A DNA stretch of 64,000 bases from Cylicocyclus nassatus (GCA_958299035.1 CATQJL010000001.1:21435433-21499432); one strand, 5' to 3'; numbered from the stretch's first letter, positions 1 to 12,000 are shown. Numbers and translations are program-made. The notes: generated by a model not told the origin, from the letters alone.

Positions 1-127
1 TTGAATTTTCAGCTCTCTACAAGCTTTAGTTCTCGAGAAATACCGAATATAGTTTTCCTTACTTAGGTGGTCTAAGCTAAAATTCAAATTTCTCGAGAAC
101 TAAAGCTTTAGAAAGCTGAGAATTTAC
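1..127. repeat. Imperfect inverted repeat (hairpin)
   Basis: Two arms of about 35-40 bp (roughly 7-41 and 88-123) are near-perfect reverse complements around a ~45-bp loop. Both contain the shared core TAGTTCTCGAGAAAT (reverse complemented in the second arm). This is the shape of a small MITE or the end of a larger palindromic element. No coding content is seen. The element may start upstream of the window. Confidence 0.6.
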
Positions 128-519
128 GTTTATACTTCTACAGGTTTGTAGTATACAACTGCCTATGTGGGGACGGCACAACACCATTTTGACAAATGCA
201 CGAAAATATCCGTTTTCTTGATTTCTAACAGAGAAAAAAAATACGGCAGAGGCGTATTAGATGTTTCATGTGGATAGTGTTTACGTGAGCAAGTAAGAAT
301 TTTTGTAAGATTTTTGTGAACGGAGTTACGATTTTTTTTTCTATTTTTCAGGCTGCTAGTCTTTTTAGTTTTTGGCTCGAAACTCGAGGTGGATGATAGC
401 TGTTGCAAAAGCAAGATAGCCATGTAGAGCTTGCTTTGCTTTATCGAACAGTACTTTGCAACCTATTTGGAAATGAGAAGTGTATGACTTATTGGGTTGA
501 AATTCAAAAGGGGTACTAA

Positions 520-800
520 TTTTCGGACAACCTAATACTATTGCTTGGACCGATGAACGTGCTATGTTCAGGCTTTTCGTGATGCCGTACAGGCTGACCT
601 GTCGTTTCTGCAATTCATTTTTCTGATGATTCCTTGCACTCTTCTGGTGTTCATCGTTGCGGATGACCAGTCTTCAGTTTTGGAGCAACATTTCCTTCTT
701 CTTTCCACTCTTTCATGATTTTCTGGACCGTTTTCAAGGGCGTGTCTAGCTTCCTTGCAATAGCAACCCAACTTGTCAGTTTAGAGGCTATATGCGTCAT
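520..800 (-). pseudogene. Broken Tc1/mariner-type transposase, N-terminal HTH remnant
   Basis: Reading from an ATG at 800, the minus strand encodes 49 residues including KLDTPLKTVQKIMKEWKEEG, which matches the first helix-turn-helix of the paired-like domain of Tc1-family transposases. A stop at 651-653 interrupts it. The homology resumes in another frame (RRVQGIIRKMNCRNDR) and then a third (SLYGITKSLNIARSSVQ, the second HTH), so there are at least two frameshifts. Homology fades near 530. No DDE/DDD catalytic core or terminal repeats are visible. It is a dead fragment. Family assignment rests on the bipartite HTH pattern only. Confidence 0.5.
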
Positions 801-1357
801 AGAAACGTGCGACGCTCAACCGATTCAGCTGAAAGTTTACACAAGAATGTTTCGATTCCTGCGCAGATTATAGGCTAATTCTTGCGGCATTTCGTTAGGT
901 CCCTCTATCGATGTATTGGTTTGTTTACGTTTTCTAACGAATTGATTGCTTAGCATTTGATCAAGCATTTTCCCAAGGTCATGTAAAAAAGGGCGGTGAA
1001 GCTCATTCTCATCCCAGTATCACGAGGATGCGGTTTCGAAGCAGATGTCCCAGGATGTCATTCATAACATATACGAGGGGGGGGCTCGCAATACAGGTGA
1101 ACAATGGTCCGGGCTGGACCGGGAAAGCCAAATGGTATCATTATATGTAAGTTTCTCTAAAAGCTGCGACTTGATGTGAAGCTGTAGACAACATCAAAAC
1201 TTCTTTGTTAATGCACGATTCTATTTTTACAATTTTCGAAAACACTTTATTCATTAGAAGTTGCGACTGGAATTTGTATAAATCACTATCTTTGTGAAAA
1301 TGAGTGATATGTACTCTCCGCTTATACTATATGTCGACTCAGTCACCATTTCATAGT
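801..1357. other. Intergenic, no gene seen
   Basis: No ORF with coding character is seen. There is an eight-G run near 1077-1084. The stretch lies downstream of the small secreted-protein gene, so part of it is probably its 3' UTR. Confidence 0.5.
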
Positions 1358-1621
1358 CTAATGAGCGTAAAAATGAGAGTACGGGTAATAGTAATATGGC
1401 CTTGACCACATCCCGTATGAATGTTCGTAAGCAGGAGGATATGGTCTTCTGTAGTATTGGTACGGACGAACGGTGTAAGAGTAGTACGGAGTGTATGGTC
1501 TGGCAGTACCGTATGAGCCGTAAGTCACACAGCCGCTACCAAACTTGCTGTTAGCCATGAGGCAGAATACGGATTGAACGATAGGTAGTTGACATAATAG
1601 CACTAGTAGAAACAATATCAT
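1358..1621 (-). CDS. Small tyrosine-rich secreted protein
   Basis: This is an 87-residue single-exon ORF from ATG at 1619-1621 to TAG at 1358-1360. Residues 1-17 (MILFLLVLLCQLPIVQS) form a textbook signal peptide with no second membrane segment. The mature part has two Cys in its first dozen residues and then a low-complexity tail very rich in Tyr, Pro and Arg (for example RPYQYYRRPYPP, RPYYYYPYSHFYAH). This pattern fits nematode secreted, cuticle-associated or antimicrobial-like peptides, but I do not recognise a named family. The frame stays open for 27 further codons upstream without an ATG, so this ATG is preferred on the signal peptide. An upstream exon cannot be excluded. Confidence 0.6.
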   Translation of the reverse strand: MILFLLVLLCQLPIVQSVFCLMANSKFGSGCVTYGSYGTARPYTPYYSYTVRPYQYYRRPYPPAYEHSYGMWSRPYYYYPYSHFYAH

Positions 1622-2790
1622 GGTAGTGGGAGTGTGATTAAATACCGCTGACGATATGGCGGTAGCAGTCGAATGGACAAAAAAATGGATAGCATCTCGC
1701 AAATGGAAAACTGTTTAATGCGTAACTGATGAAATGGTCGCGGGTCATTACATACGTCATCGTTGAAACACAATCAGATCAATTACAGCTGATCCGACCT
1801 TTACTGCTTATCAATGTGTATTGAGTAGGATTTTTGTTTTGTAACTACCAACATTGCCGATTTTAATGATACATTGTCATTCCTGCACTGCTTGGTCATT
1901 CTGACCGCTTCCACCTCACCAGTGAACAGTGAAGAGAACTGTGGTCCTCAAAGCAGTAGAACAGCAGGACCAAGGTTCCACCCCAATCAGGAACTGTGCT
2001 TCAACGTCAAGCGGTGAATACGAGTGGCAAGCAGTTTGAACCTTTGAACTACCAACAATCAGTGATGTGTAGTTATTGCGTTGTGTTAATGTTCAGTTTT
2101 GTGCTTCCGTACACACAATAATATTTTTGATGCATGTACATATGTCTGGTGGCTCGTAAATTTGGTGTATACAGCAAATCTCAGGAACATCTGAATTAAA
2201 TTGTAAGAATAATGAGTCTCAAATGTCAAATATGAAGTCAGCAAACAAGCAAGCTGGGAAATTTGCTGCATCGTTCTCATCTGATATTACAGGCAAGATT
2301 TTCAAGATGTTCGAATGGAAGCCTCTAAGAATGTACTTTTAGTCAGAGTGACCTTCTAAATTTTACACAAACTGAAGAGCATCAGACGCTGCTTTGAAAC
2401 TGTCTCCAGTATCGCTGCTCCTCAGTGCCAAGCTACGAACATCTATAAATGAAAAGATGAACGCAAGATCCAGATAAAATCAATCGTTACGGTCTATCCG
2501 GTGCTTACATGGGGCAGTGGATTATGAGCATATTAAAAGGAAACTGAACATTGCATCGGCTGCTCTGATCAACATCGCCTCATTTGAGCATTTCTGAACT
2601 TTAATTTTTTGACCTCAAAAACGCCTATATCCTGAAAGACTAAAACTCTTTACAAGTTTGCGATTTTTATGTTAGGTTGGCACATAAGTTTTATCACTTA
2701 TTAGCTTGCTTCACTGTAATAAAGATCCTATCAATATTCCTGTACAGCCTTTCCCTGTGCCCACTTCTACACTTCATTTCTCGTCTGTGC
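1622..2790. other. Intergenic; probable upstream region of the Tyr-rich gene, plus an isolated mariner-like end
   Basis: I see no coding exon. It probably contains the promoter of the minus-strand gene ending at 1358. Near 2652 the sequence TTAGGTTGGCACATAAGTTT resembles a mariner terminal inverted repeat, but no matching right end is found, so it is probably a truncated copy. Confidence 0.4.
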
Positions 2791-2794
2791 TGTT

Positions 2795-3051
2795 TTCGAA
2801 ATCAGCATGCCCACTTACCCCCTGTGCCAACTCCCAGCCCCGTAGCTCAAACTTTACAAAAAAAATTGGTAAAAATCGATCAAATCGATATCGATCGATG
2901 ACGAAAAGTAGCCTGTGACACGCTCCCGCCCTGAAGTGTATATGTGCCAAGTTTGGTCCAGATCGGTTTAGAAATAAAAATTTTCATTACCCACATACGT
3001 ACAGACAGACATACAGATATACAGGCAGACATTCAGCTTTATATATAAGAT
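2795..3051 (+). repeat. Dispersed repeat copy ending in ACAG-rich tail and TATATATAAG
   Basis: This copy shares long segments with 6655-6930: CCCAGCCCCGTAGCTCAAAC, an ATCGATAAAATCGAT-like tract, AAGTTTGGTCC(A/G)GATCGG, an ACAGACAGAC tail and CAGCTTTATATATAAG. It is a diverged single copy of the unit that forms the large palindrome at 6190-6930. No ORF of its own is seen. The element class is not determined. Confidence 0.7.
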
Positions 3052-3289
3052 TTCGTAACTTTTCTCTTTTTGACTGTGACGCATTTGTTTTTGTGCCTAA
3101 TATAGATTAGGTAGTAGACAACAAATCCGCGAAAACAGATTTTTATTAGCGAACTGGAGAAATTTACGCATGATCCGAAAGCTGGTCAAATTCGAAATAT
3201 CCAGGATCGGAAGACCAAAAATAAAGCTTTTCTCTGTCTGAATCAAACACATCAGCTTACTAATAAGCACTGTAGATATTTACTTACCA

Positions 3290-3470
3290 ATGGCGTACCC
3301 AGGATTTCCGTTTGGATGAGGTACGAGGGGAGGGGAGGGGACAAAAAAAATTTTCGAATATGTGCGCGGCGTTACAGAGAGAAATTTTTGCAAAGCTAGT
3401 ATGAACTTTTGGAAATTTTCAAAAATATTTGGATTATTTACAAGCATAAGTCACTTGCACATTTGGTAAG
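3290..3470. repeat. Dispersed repeat with GGCGTACC-type end
   Basis: It begins CAATGGCGTACCCAGGA and later carries AAGTCACTTGCACATTT. Both blocks recur in the 14080-14200 region (there CAGTGGCGTACCGAGGA on the minus strand), so the two are copies of one family. No coding content is seen. Confidence 0.45.
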
Positions 3471-4799
3471 AGGTTACCCAGCTGGCAGTTTATTTGCTTC
3501 GCTTGTGAGTAGGGAATCATCAACTGGTGATGTTTGAGAAGAATTCAAGCTTTGCGTGGGTGCCGAAGGGAACAGCGAACAAATATTTCCTCTTACTTCG
3601 TTGTAGAGATTAGGTAAACCTCGGAAGTCAAGCTGGATCTCTGCCAGTGCTAGGAAGATTCGTCGTTGTTTGGCCAAACTTTGAGGTCGAATCTACATAT
3701 CAACTAGCAGAGTTCTATCCACGCTTTCTTTCGCTCCATCTTGCACTTAAGGGTTCGCTAATTGCAAGTTCTTTTTTGGAAGTTCGAGCTCCAATCCTCT
3801 TATTTACCCCTTAATCAGCTGACTGCGCTCAAATCCTCTCATTTTGCTGGAAAGACGGTGAAAAACACAAATCTCTCCCGGTTTTTTCGTTTTTTTCGTG
3901 CACGACACATCTTCCGTTTGCGCACTGTCTCACTCTTGGTTGACATTCTTTTCTCATTTCCGATGGCGAGTCTTCACCGATGTTTGCACTTCACTCACTC
4001 CGCATAGCAATCCACCCCTCAGCTACATGTGATTTTTCTATCGATCGATGTCAATTTCCGGTGTAAGATCAATCATTTTTTTAACCGCTGATAGTTCATT
4101 CTATTCTCCACTGGGTGGGATTCTAATTTTGCCAAGATCCAGCTCTCTGGTTTTATCTTGCTTAAGAATTTTGTGCGAGGGTGCCTCTACAAATAATCAG
4201 ATTTTTTCTGTGCGTTGTGTAGGCGTGCAAGTGATTACGAGTCAAAACTTTTTTTATTTTTTGTGTTTTATACAAGCTGTAAAATGCTAAATAGATTTAA
4301 AAAACATTGTGAATAAACCAGTTAACAAAATAACCAAATAAACCATAATATTAAATAAACTATAATTATATACTTTAAACCACTCAAACCAATTTTCCAA
4401 TTTTCTATTTTATTTTTGCGCATTATTTGTGTAAAGTTTTAAATCAGTCCTCGCACAAAAGTGTGAAAATCGTTGTGAAAATGCTCAAAAACGTTTTATC
4501 ATGCTCTCCAGCCTTTTTTCTAGTAAGTAGTTAATGTTCTACTTTACTTTGCATATCAGAAAATTTATTCAAACCAAATCAAAAACGTTGAGCAAAAAAC
4601 TCGAAAATCGCATTTGTCTGTAGAAACATCTGTTCAGCACGGTTCTTCACTGAAAGGTCATAACTATTTTTTCTACACTATGTCGAATTGCACAAATCCG
4701 CTAAAAGCTAGAGAGATTACGTTTTTCTGAAAATCTCGATGCAGGGTTTAGGACAAGTTGATAGCATCGACGTTTAGGAAATGTAAACTACAATTCAAT
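3471..4799. other. Intergenic, no supported gene
   Basis: AT-rich sequence with only short ORFs in all frames. A 67-codon minus-strand frame at 3474-3677 looks mildly protein-like but has no ATG at its start and no partner exons. Confidence 0.4.
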
Positions 4800-5012
4800 C
4801 AGGGCTTGGCGCGAGGCTTTTCGAAAATGCAAAAAACGAAGTCGCCCTTGACTTTTGCGAGTTTTTACGAAGCCTTAGACCCTAGAACATAATCCTTAAA
4901 AAACGCAATTTTTGTGTTATTTTGTGTCTTTTTGGCAAAAACGATATCCCCTTTGCTTTCTGTCCCAAAAATGATATCCAGGTTGCTCATAAGCCACCTG
5001 TGCCGAGCCCTG
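4800..5012 (-). mobile_element. hAT-like MITE, copy 1
   Basis: The ends are CAGGGCTTGGCGCGAGG on the left and CCACCTGTGCCGAGCCCTG on the right, an inverted pair of about 20 bp starting CAGGG as in hAT elements. The interior (ACGAAGTCGCCC..., CAAGCTGGATATC-like segment) matches the elements at 14555 and 61522, here in the opposite orientation. At 213 bp it is non-autonomous. A target duplication is not clear (flanks AATTCAAT and AATTATTC). Confidence 0.6.
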
Positions 5013-6189
5013 AATTATTCAATATCCATGAAATCTTGAGCATTTTTTTAGAACATATCGTAAAAGTAGTCTTAGCACTGACTTGGGGCTTAACTTCATT
5101 TTTTGTAATCATTTTCGCCGCATATGGTAATTGTGGAAAAAAATTTTTTTACAGAGATCACTAGAATAAGGCTAAAACCTTAACAACAATGGCTTCATTG
5201 CATTCTAAGAAAATGTCAGATTTTCTCGCTTGAAGGTTCGAGGTAAATTGTTGCGATTTTTAGGCTCATTCAAATTCGGTAAATGGTGACCAAAAACTTT
5301 TTTTATTGAGCATCGAGCAAATGCTATTGGTCTAAATTGGAATGCTCTGATGAATCAATTTTTTTGGCGTCTTTGTTCAAAATGTACGGACAATTTAGGT
5401 TTCCTAATCAATAAATGGGAATTATTAGGTTGGTGCAAAAGTAATGGCCGATTTGCGAATTCTCAATTTGACGTGCTATAACTTCTGGAAGAATTCACAT
5501 TTCCGAATGCGGTAAAGACTATCAGAAGCAGCAAACCTTCTGCAATGCAGCGCACATTTATTTATACTCACATCACGAACGGGCAGAAAAATATGGATTG
5601 AAAAATAAAAAAGGTTCTTCTGCTAGAACCTTGTCTTTGACAATTCATATCTTCCTTCAAAGTTTGTTAGTATAAATGTTAAGTAGCGTATCTTGTAGCC
5701 GCAAGCCAGTAGTACAAAACGCAATAAAAAGAATTCGGACAGAAAAGTTTGAAAAAGAAAAAAATTGAAATTTGAAATTTCTCACTTTTTTGAACATTTT
5801 TTCAGTGTGCCTCAAAGTCCCGAATATAGAATTTTTTGATTTCTAGGTACTGAACAGCTGGATGTTTTTGCAAAAACTGCTAACGGATGCCCTAGCCCTA
5901 CGCTTACAGAATTGAGCAAAGCTCCGGCGATTGACTTCTTCAGAAGAAAATTATGGGTTATAAAATGACCGCATAGCTACCCATGTTTAGGCGCCGATAT
6001 CTCAGTCTGGATAGACTCGAAGAACACAGTCAAATATGCATAATGTAGACAATTTCTATTACATACAATAGCTAAATTTTCGAAGAAATCCCATTGATAC
6101 GCGCTTGAATTCTGGCCGGAAAAGTGAAAGCAATGAAATTCTGAATTTGGATGCGGTTATTTGAAGCTCAGTAACTTTACAACAGACTA

Positions 6190-6930
6190 GCTGGCATACC
6201 CGGCTCCGCCGTATGTTCCGAATAGAAAATTCCATTTCTCAACCGATCCGAACCAAACTTGGCACACATACACTTCGGGCCCCGGCGGGTGTCACAGTCC
6301 ACTTTTCGTTATCGATTGATGCCGATTTTATCGATTTTTTGCAAAATTTGAGCTACGGGGCTGGGATTTGGCACAGGGGGTAATCGAGCATGCTGATTAC
6401 GAATACAATATTAGTTTTCGAAACCGTGCATTACTTTTATCGATTTTATCGATTTTTTTGCAAAGTTTGAGCTACGGGGCTGGGATTTGGCAGAGGGGGG
6501 TAATCGAGCATGCTGATCACCCCCGTGGGAGTGATCAGCATGCTCGATTACACCCCCTGCCAAATTCCAGCCCCGTAGCTCAAACTTTGCAAAAAAATCG
6601 ATAAAATCGATAAAAGTAATGCACAATTTTAAAAACTGATACTGTATTCGGAATCAGCATGCTCACTTACCCCCCTGTGCCAAATCCCAGCCCCGTAGCT
6701 CAAATTTTGCAAAAAATCGATAAAATCGATATCGATCGATGCGAAAAGTAGCCTATGACACCCGCCGGAGCCCGAAGTGTATGTGTGCCAAGTTTGGTCC
6801 GGATCGGTTCAGAAATGGAATTTTCTATTCGGAACATACGTACAGACAGACAGACAGACAGACATACATACAGACAGACAGACAGACAGACATACATACA
6901 AACAGACATTCAGCTTTATATATAAGCTGA
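6190..6930. repeat. Large palindrome, ~310-bp arms
   Basis: The left arm (about 6215-6520) and right arm (about 6530-6840) are reverse complements centred near 6525. Each contains two tandem versions of a unit with GAGCTACGGGGCTGGGATTT and ATCGATTTTATCGAT. The right end continues into an ACAG microsatellite and CAGCTTTATATATAAG. The left boundary reads ACTAGCTGGCATACCCGGCT. It looks like two head-to-head copies of the unit found singly at 2795-3051. The short plus and minus ORFs here are repeat sequence, not genes. Confidence 0.75.
6841..6905 (+). repeat. (ACAG)n / (ACAT) microsatellite
   Basis: Tandem ACAG units interrupted by ACATACAT form the tail of the dispersed repeat described above. 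They produce long but meaningless ORFs on both strands. Confidence 0.85.
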
Positions 6931-7085
6931 GGATGAGAGCACGTTTCAAGCACCGTTAGATAGAGCATGGAAACAGCTTCGCGATGGTATACTACATCCA
7001 TTGTAAAAAAGAAGTATTGATGGAAAAAAAGTTGCCCTGAAAAAAGGTTTGGAAAATCGGCCATTACTTTTGCACCAACCTAATA

Positions 7086-7649
7086 ATTAAACTTGCACGA
7101 GAAGCCCATAGATCACTTTTTTTCAGACTATCTAGCAAATGTCATTCCTGCTGCAGTTGCGAATGTGAATAATACTGCATTTCTCGCTGTAATGTGGACT
7201 TTTCTTGAAGATTTCAAAACGTACACATTTCTGAAAACATGTAAAATATATCAAGCATTCGAAACCACATCTGTCAGCGAATGATATCTGCACAGATGCT
7301 GGATACACTTCGGATAGGAGTGTTTTTTACGAGTGGAGCGTTCACGACGTATTTTAAAGTAATCGGGAGTTCCCCCGGCTGAGTGGGAGTGCATCCTGCA
7401 GATTGTGGATATATACAAAGCGGCTTCCTTTTTTCTTCTCAGGAGCTGTAAGGTTGCCCTGATATTCAATAACAGTTTTTCTTGGATCTGTAATCGTTAC
7501 TTTTCCTTTCACCATGAACTCTGTAGCAAAAGTCTTATTTGGTCCTTCATCAATATCTTATCAATCTTATGTGACCAGTTCTAGTTTACCGTAACCTAAC
7601 ATACCGTAACCCTACTGCCGTACAGTATTCCTTACTACTGACTCCAGAT
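7086..7649. other. Upstream region of the Ig-domain gene
   Basis: No convincing exon. TGACTCCAG directly precedes the ATG-proximal AT at 7648 and could be a cis-splice acceptor from an unseen upstream exon or a trans-splice site. Confidence 0.3.
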
Positions 7650-9007
7650 ATGGACCGCTACTCGCCACGTCCTCCTCCACGAAGCTACAGTAATCTGAAT
7701 GTGGACTACAGTAACCATCTGAATGTAGACTGTATCGACGGCGTTATACGTCCTGTACCTCAGCACAGTCCCCTTACCAAGGTATTTAGTGAAGTTTACT
7801 GTAACTCAAGATCAAAATTGAAGAGTGTGTTTAGCAAGTGAATCAACTTGCGTATGAGATTCCAAAGAACAAATATGCCTCGAATCCATGGAATTATGCT
7901 CCGGAGTTTTTGAAGGTGCCACAATATTTATTGACACAGGATTTTCTTGTCAAATCTTACGCTCTAGGTTGTTTGTGTTTGTTCCAGGGCTCATTTTTGA
8001 ACTTGTACAATTCTATAATTTAGTAATTTATAGTTTCTAATTGATAATTTCCTAATTTCCAGCTAAAATTGCAGGTGTTCGGCGATGTTCGAGTGCACGT
8101 TGGTGGAAGAGCTGTTTTTGATTGTGTGCTTCTTGGCAGTCCGAGGCCAAAGGTCAGTTTTTCTCTGAAAAAAAAGATAAAACAAATTCTCTGCTACAGC
8201 AACTGAAGATCAAAAATGCTGATTCATTAAAATTTTTGTTTTTTAACTAGAAAATCAACATCCGGGCATAGTATTGAGCTAAAGTATCAACATCCCTGTC
8301 TAAATGGACTGTGGAAAGTTTATTCTTGCTAAATGCTTCGGCCGATAACAGAATATCGATAGGAGCTAGAATGTCTCATTCTTAAGTTCAATATAAATCG
8401 ACACAAATCGTATTAAAAAAATTGCTAACGATGTCGTTTGTAAATCTTTCAACTTTCATTCTCAATTTTTGAGCTGAATTGAGTAACTTATCCATCTATT
8501 TCAATAAAATATACCATAATGAAAATAAACTGCATATAAGGTTTCGCTCAAATTAATTTGAGTTTTGTAAATTTTTCACTGAGATTTACACAATAAAAAT
8601 TGAGGTCACATTATCCCTTCTCGTCAAAGGAGGTGTTTCTTTCGAACCAAAAATATTGTTTACATTGTTTTGTCTGCTCACGACTAGCACATCTCCTGTC
8701 ATTTGTCTTTCCCACATTAAAAAGATATGTTCACACTCCATGCACGTAACGACTATAGTGCAAACTCTCAATTCCAGGTGTGTTGGTTGTTCAACGATGA
8801 GAAAATGCGTTTTAATGATGTTCAAGTTGACGATACAGCTGATGTTTGTCGACTTACTATTCCATACGTAATGCCGCACCATTTCGGTAAATTTTATAGG
8901 AAAAAATTAAGGAATTTTCAGCCAAAAAAATTTTAGGCACATTCACGGTCCTTTGCGAGAACGAGGTTGGACGAGCTGTAGCTTCTGCGCAGTTATTACC
9001 TTTGTAA
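7650..9007 (+). CDS. Single immunoglobulin (I-set) domain protein
   Basis: I build four exons: 7650-7781, 8063-8152 (or from 8075, which drops four codons in frame), 8778-8886 and 8937-9007. All phases agree (0, 0, 1) and the total is about 133 residues. The first 44 residues are Pro/Arg/Asn-rich and start MDRYSPRPPP. The rest is one Ig domain: GGRAVFDCVLLGSPRPK gives the B-strand Cys, CWLFNDEK the core Trp, DTADVCRLTI the E strand, and GTFTVLCENEVGRA the F-strand Cys with the usual G-strand. There is no signal peptide or membrane segment in this model, so it may be an intracellular, sarcomeric-type Ig protein, the 3' end of a larger gene, or a one-Ig (oig-like) protein whose first exon I missed. 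Donors are GTATTT, GTCAGT and GTAAAT; acceptors are TTCCAG and TTTTAG. Confidence 0.72.
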
Positions 9008-12000
9008 ATATATATATTTCTGCTCTCAAGATTTTCACTTCGAGATTTGTGTTTTTTGTAGCGAATTTGGGATAAAAGATACGGTACATTTACGGTACTT
9101 CAGTTATTTACAGTTGTATTGATGAATAGAATCAAGGGTCTGTGAGAAGTAGAAGGGAAGGACTGTAAAAGCTGGAATTTATATACGCCATACGCCTACT
9201 GTATACATTAAATTACAGTAATGAGACCTAGCTGGCAGATCTAAAGGGTTTAAAGTGACTTGCACAAGTTATAAAAACTAGGAAATGACTTATTTTCACT
9301 CAAATATCAAAATTTTTTGATGATAACAATGAAAATTGATAAGATTATCTACCTCCAATAACTATAAGAATAATAGGCTTATTGAAAACCTGCGTTGCTC
9401 AATGTACTTGAGGAATAAGATATTGTTTCCAAATTTGCTCGAAATTACAAAAAATGCCGGAAAAATTATAGGCACGAATAAATCTGCAAGTATGCCGAAA
9501 ATTATCTGGAGTGTGTGGCCAACCCCGTTCTGAAGAACTTTTTCATACTCCTTCCCGAAAAATAATCTCCGCACCAAGCTGGATATGAACTACACTGGCA
9601 GAACTTAATCATGTTTAGTCCCTGAAGAAGTGACGGCCAAATCCCGCAAACCCGCGGATCTCGCGTATTTCGCGAGTTGCGACCGCAAAAGTGTCCTATC
9701 CCATTGTTATAGCTATGCGAGCTTCTTAATAATTTTAGAAAATTTTGAGGAAACTCTTTGTAGTCTCTCAGCCTCTCTCCCCCCCCCCCCCCCTCCCCCT
9801 CCCTCCCTCCCATCCTCTCCTAACTATTCAATGCTTCTCATTGCTTTTGTTAGTGAAAATGTGATGTGCGGCTAGGCGGGAAAGGCACACAATGGCTGTC
9901 CTTGGCTGTTGCCATCCGTCTGCAAGCAAATTCTAGTTTTTTTTTCTGCGCTCGAAGTCTGTCCCAAAGCAATAGAGATTGTAGCGAAGACCCCTGGCAC
10001 AGTGCCAAGAAATATGACCTTTTCTCTTTCGGGTTTCGCATCATCTGACATTGATGACGGAACGATCCAAAACAAGTAATTTGGTAAGCGTAGATAAGGA
10101 TCGCGCCCTATTAGTGAACACACAAAGAAGTGGTAGATATTTCAGTGAAAGGTGAAAGAAACTGGTTTTTTCGGTGGAAAAGTTGAACTGCTGGAGGAGT
10201 AAATAGCTTGGACAGCACTTTCGAAATCAGCAAAAAAGTTTTTCATTGATCATTCACAAAAGCTCGGAACTCCATGCCTCCCAGCCATCCTCAAGGGCGA
10301 CTATCACTATTACAAAATCATCAGGGAATTTCTTGAGCGCTAAGTAGTAAAGGTTTTGAAACGCTTTGCGAATTTTTAAAAAACCCTCCTACATATGTTT
10401 ACTGCTGCTGGCATTATTTCAAGAAAATTCCGAGGGATTATTCTATAATAAAGCCGCAAATAGACAGAGAGTACATATATCTCTCAAATAAATACTAGAT
10501 AGTGTGCTTTACGATTCTTTTGAAATGAATTTTACGAATCTCTTGATCTTCCTGCAGACAGTTGGTACCATAATGACATATATGAATCACCTTACCCACT
10601 TTTTTTCTAAACCCTTGATTTGCGTTCTTGCGGTTGTAGGATTTTACAGAAGGAGCTTAGATCTGCATATATGAGAGAAATCTCGAGATTATTTTATTCA
10701 ACTTCAGCTTCACAAAATTTCACGAGACTGAATCATCTCAAAAAGGAAATTTCTGGATTATTCAAGATGAGGGATAGTCCCGTAGCAACTATGAAAAACT
10801 TTAAGATTGCAAAATGAAATTTTCATAACTTCATGGCAAGACAATTTTTGACAACTTTTAGAACTACGCAATTTTTACAACTATGGCAATTTGCGGTTCA
10901 ATATTAAAATCTGTATATGGGCATTAGATTGATTCGGAATATCCTCCATCCCGATGTCTGAGTGTTATATGATATAGATGCTCTTTCATATTTCTTGGAA
11001 ATGGATGCATTAGCATGATCTCTTGGTCAGAAAGAGTAATGAAATTGTTTAATTTACAATCAAATGCTATTGGAAAACTAGCATTTGTGATGACACATTT
11101 TTCAGCCAAACCTGGCAAATATTTTTCAGCTTCTCTTTTTATTATGCGAATGAAATACATTTCTTATCCATCCGCTCTTTCTATAAAATTTCAATTCGAT
11201 ACCCGTCCATTCACGTTCGACTCTCAATAGTTTTGTCTTTAGTTTATTAAGGCTTCTAGGGCCCATGGTTCAGCTTACTAGGGTTTTTATTGCGGCCTCT
11301 CATTATAAGAGACCACAGTGTTTTCAAACTTTCAAATCAGGTAGATGAAGCTAATCGAAACCCAAAAACTCTGAAGGATAGTTTGTCGCAATTTGAAAGA
11401 GTTTGGTAAAGATCTGTTATTAACATAGAAAATTATGTTTGATCTCTAAGAAGCACATTTTCAACAATATTCTCATAAGACTTCTAAAGAATTAGCGGTC
11501 CCTCGCTTCACATCAAATTTTTCCAATTTTTCTTCACATCCCCCCTTTTTACCGCACGTGAAGCACTGGATCTCAATGTTGTTGAAACGAAATGTGTTGC
11601 TTGTTATTCGCGGAGGGGCTGAAAATGTGCAGACAAACAGTCTTCGAAGAGGGGAAAACTGTCTTTGTTGGCTGGGTGCCATCGCGCAATATCGCATCGT
11701 CTTCAATGTGCTCATTCACCCGCATGTGATCGAAATGATCGGGTTGTTTTCGACACTCCGCAGGGCCAAAAATGGTCTTCTTGGACTAAGTGCATCCTAC
11801 TGTAGCCGAGCCATCTTCTTCGGAGTTCTAGAGTGGGGGGGGGGGGGTAGGGTGAAATCGTAGAGTTTATAAATAAACACACATGAAGGCGCGAACTTAG
11901 TGTAACATATGCGTGTGGCTATAGTCCTCATCTGTTTCACCCTTCGACACTATTGTCTCACCACATTAGCGATCGTACGTTGTCACTCCTAAACCCATAT

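Larger units (their letters stand above)
5425..7083. mobile_element. Mariner-type non-autonomous element with TA target duplication
   Basis: The left end TTAGGTTGGTGCAAAAGTAA (5425) and its exact reverse complement ending at 7083 form inverted repeats of about 30 bp, continuing TGGCCGATTT. TA lies directly outside both ends (5423-5424 and 7084-7085). The terminus is the classic mariner type. I find no transposase in the 1.66 kb interior. A large palindromic repeat (6190-6930) appears nested inside, leaving about 0.9 kb of original element. Confidence 0.75.

Noticed and set aside
3474..3677. 67-codon minus frame with protein-like C-terminus (SPVDDSLLTSEANKLPAG)
   Set aside because: No ATG at the start, no credible splice partners and it abuts repeats; could be an exon but unsupported.
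6368..7064. Several ORFs with CLSVC or RQTDRQT repeats
   Set aside because: These are translations of the palindrome and the ACAG microsatellite.
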